Assembly (NCBI GenBank): GCA_011391455.1
Contig: JAABQN010000098.1
Coordinates: 1-7,578, forward strand
Direction: 5' to 3'
DNA from: Nitrospiraceae bacterium
GTDB lineage: Bacteria; Nitrospirota; Nitrospiria; Nitrospirales; Nitrospiraceae
DNA length: 7,578 nt
The notes beneath the pieces were generated by a model. It was given only the letters and a program-made list of their open reading frames with translations, was not told the origin of the DNA and searched no databases. How positions within the stretch are numbered: the stretch's first letter is position 1; every line of letters starts with the position of its first letter. A program made the position numbers and the translations under genes. Positions 6,688-7,578 of this stretch are shown in pieces.

Positions 6688-7257
6688 ATGAAACGGTGGT
6701 ATCCGTATCTAATAACTGCGCTGCTCGGGTTGGTGATCGTGGGCTACTTCATTGTCAGAGGGAGTTTCCCCATTAACTTTTCCGACATTTGGAGTAGGAA
6801 CAATCACGCCATGAACGTGCAGCGTGATGTCGGAAAGATGCCGGAGGGAAACGCGGTTCCTAAAGAGGTACTGAGGCTCCGGCGCGAACAGCAACTTCGG
6901 CCGCTTACTGAACGGGAAGATGGGACGAAAATACAGGATTTGCCGAATGGAATATACGGTTTTGCAATGTGCAGCGTCGTTGCACTACGCGCAAAACGTG
7001 GCATCCCACTCTCGCTGGAGATTCATAAGTATAATGGCATCGTGTACTATGTTGGCTATGCCTCAGACGAGCAGATAGGAAAGTATCTGACCCACCAAAA
7101 AGATTTCCATATCCTTACGTCCCCTCATCCAAGAAAAGGGGCGTCAACCCTGTTTGAAATCCCCGTCGAGTTTGTATCGAAATGCGAAGAACGCCCTGGT
7201 GGAGATGGGGATATTTTTGATCTGTTTGTTGCCACTATTCCCGAGTTGCAAACCTAA
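6688..7257 (+). CDS. Signal-anchored orphan protein of unknown function
   Basis: From ATG 6688 the product is 189 residues: a short basic start (MKRWYPY), one hydrophobic segment (about residues 8-25) that could be a signal anchor, then a soluble, probably extracytoplasmic domain with two cysteines and no motif I recognise. The frame is open back to another ATG at 6625, giving 210 residues. The extra 21 residues are encoded largely by the 6628-6647 hairpin and delay the membrane helix, so I prefer 6688. Neither start has a clear Shine-Dalgarno. It lies beside a truncated tRNA copy (7272-7304), so it may have arrived with an integrated element, though base composition does not obviously differ from its neighbours. 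Confidence 0.6.
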   Translation: MKRWYPYLITALLGLVIVGYFIVRGSFPINFSDIWSRNNHAMNVQRDVGKMPEGNAVPKEVLRLRREQQLRPLTEREDGTKIQDLPNGIYGFAMCSVVALRAKRGIPLSLEIHKYNGIVYYVGYASDEQIGKYLTHQKDFHILTSPHPRKGASTLFEIPVEFVSKCEERPGGDGDIFDLFVATIPELQT

Positions 7258-7271
7258 ATCAGCAGAATTTG

Positions 7272-7304
7272 TGGAGCTGGCGAGAGGAATTGAACCATCC
7301 AACC
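7272..7304 (-). repeat. Truncated duplicate of the tRNA-Thr 3' end (att-like)
   Basis: Positions 7272-7296 are identical over 25 nt to 7427-7451, the CCA end, 3' acceptor strand and T-arm of the intact tRNA-Thr. After one inserted base at 7297 the match resumes for seven more bases (7298-7304). The upstream half of a tRNA (D-arm, anticodon arm) is absent. The same-orientation fragment lies downstream of the tRNA, as left by integration of a mobile element into a tRNA 3' end, but only about 155 bp separates the copies and no integrase gene is seen. Confidence 0.8.
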
Positions 7305-7346
7305 GTCGCCGAGTCGGCCCTGAGACGAGCCTTGCCGGCTCCTGCG

Positions 7347-7396
7347 GAGGGGGCCAGCCCCCTCGCACGCTCCCCACGAAGGGGACACATCCCCTT
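7347..7396. repeat. Two GC-rich hairpins between the tRNA and its partial copy
   Basis: GAGGGGG (7347-7353) pairs with CCCCCTC (7358-7364) around CCAG. AAGGGG (7379-7384) pairs with CCCCTT (7391-7396) around ACACAT. The stems are perfect at 7 and 6 bp. They could end tRNA transcription read from the right, though no clear U-run follows on the minus strand. They could also belong to a small inserted unit bounded by the tRNA-end repeats. The 7258-7426 stretch holds no gene I can support. Confidence 0.5.
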
Positions 7397-7406
7397 TGAA
7401 ACCTCT

Positions 7407-7459
7407 AGGTTGGAGGTTCAACTGTATGGAGCTGGCGAGAGGAATTGAACCTCCAACCT
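7407..7459. repeat. 15-bp perfect inverted repeat joining the tRNA T-arm and its trailer
   Basis: AGGTTGGAGGTTCAA (7407-7421) is the exact reverse complement of 7445-7459, which encodes the variable region, 5' T-stem and part of the T-loop of tRNA-Thr. The spacer is 23 nt. In the precursor RNA, read on the minus strand, the trailer starting 5 nt after CCA could pair with the T-arm. The trailer can also fold on itself: 7396-7405 pairs with 7413-7421 as a 9-bp stem with one bulged base. Confidence 0.75.
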
Positions 7460-7501
7460 GCGGTTTACAAAACCGCTGCTCTGCCATTGAGCTACGCCAG
7501 C
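7427..7501 (-). tRNA. tRNA-Thr (anticodon UGU), CCA encoded
   Basis: The minus strand folds into a full cloverleaf: acceptor stem GCTGGCG/CGCCAGC, D-stem GCTC/GAGC, anticodon stem GCGGT/ACCGC with loop TTTGTAA (anticodon TGT, reading ACA and probably other ACN threonine codons), and T-stem GGAGG/CCTCT with one G-U pair around a TTCAATT loop. The discriminator base is T and the CCA is encoded at 7427-7429. All stems are intact, so the gene should be functional despite the truncated copy nearby. Confidence 0.96.
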
Positions 7502-7545
7502 CAGAATGAGATGGGTGTGCATAGGCACCGCACCGGTCGACCGAA

Positions 7546-7574
7546 AACCTAACAACTGCGTATGAACCTGTCAA
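7546..7574 (-). promoter_or_regulatory. Candidate tRNA promoter
   Basis: On the minus strand a perfect TTGACA -35 (7569-7574) is followed after 17 nt by TAGGTT (7546-7551), a poor -10. A GC-rich palindrome CGGTCGACCG (7534-7543) lies just downstream, where a stringent-type discriminator would be. Transcription would begin about 37 nt before the tRNA 5' end. The window ends 4 nt beyond, so upstream genes cannot be excluded. Confidence 0.4.
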
Positions 7575-7578
7575 GCAT

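Noticed and set aside
7272..7340. A complete second tRNA gene
   Set aside because: Only the 3' acceptor strand and T-arm match; no D-arm, anticodon arm or matching 5' acceptor strand can be found upstream on the minus strand.
7254..7574. 106-codon minus-strand ORF containing SSMAEQRFCKPQVGGSIP
   Set aside because: This is the tRNA-Thr gene read as protein. The segment is a translation artefact of the cloverleaf and the rest is hairpin-rich intergenic DNA.

Overview
The window looks like chromosomal DNA from a Nitrospira-type bacterium (phylum Nitrospirota). I infer this from the moderate GC content, from the style of the small hypothetical proteins (a Cys-rich mini zinc ribbon and a short tail-anchored membrane protein), and from the mix of housekeeping and regulatory genes. 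No marker gene here proves the genus, so treat it as a working assignment. Reading was by eye and from remembered protein families; no database search was run.

Layout. Positions 1-1002 (minus) hold the first 334 residues of the disaggregase ClpB, cut by the window edge. Divergent from it, at 1125-1955 (plus), is a multi-pass membrane protein I do not recognise. Next comes a tight plus-strand cassette at 2087-5854: a membrane sensor histidine kinase, a lipoprotein with a predicted coiled-coil tail, and a sigma-54-dependent response regulator (REC, AAA+, Fis-type HTH). This order and the protein types match the enterobacterial glrK(qseE)-qseG(yfhG)-glrR(qseF) locus, and the regulator is recognisably GlrR-like in its REC and C-terminal regions. 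The likely flow is envelope signal, lipoprotein and kinase, phosphorylated regulator, then sigma-54 promoters elsewhere; no sigma-54 promoter was found in the window.

Converging on the cassette are two small minus-strand genes: a zinc-ribbon protein (6191-6436) and a tail-anchored membrane protein (5869-6132). A plus-strand signal-anchored orphan (6688-7257, possibly from 6625) follows; its upstream end overlaps a perfect 8-bp hairpin.

The right end is the most structured part. An intact tRNA-Thr(UGU) with encoded CCA lies on the minus strand (7427-7501). About 155 bp beyond its 3' end is a second, truncated copy of the tRNA 3' end (7272-7304, direct orientation). Between them are GC-rich hairpins and a 15-nt inverted copy of the T-arm (7407-7421). 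This could be the scar of integration at the tRNA 3' end, or a tRNA trailer able to fold in two mutually exclusive ways.
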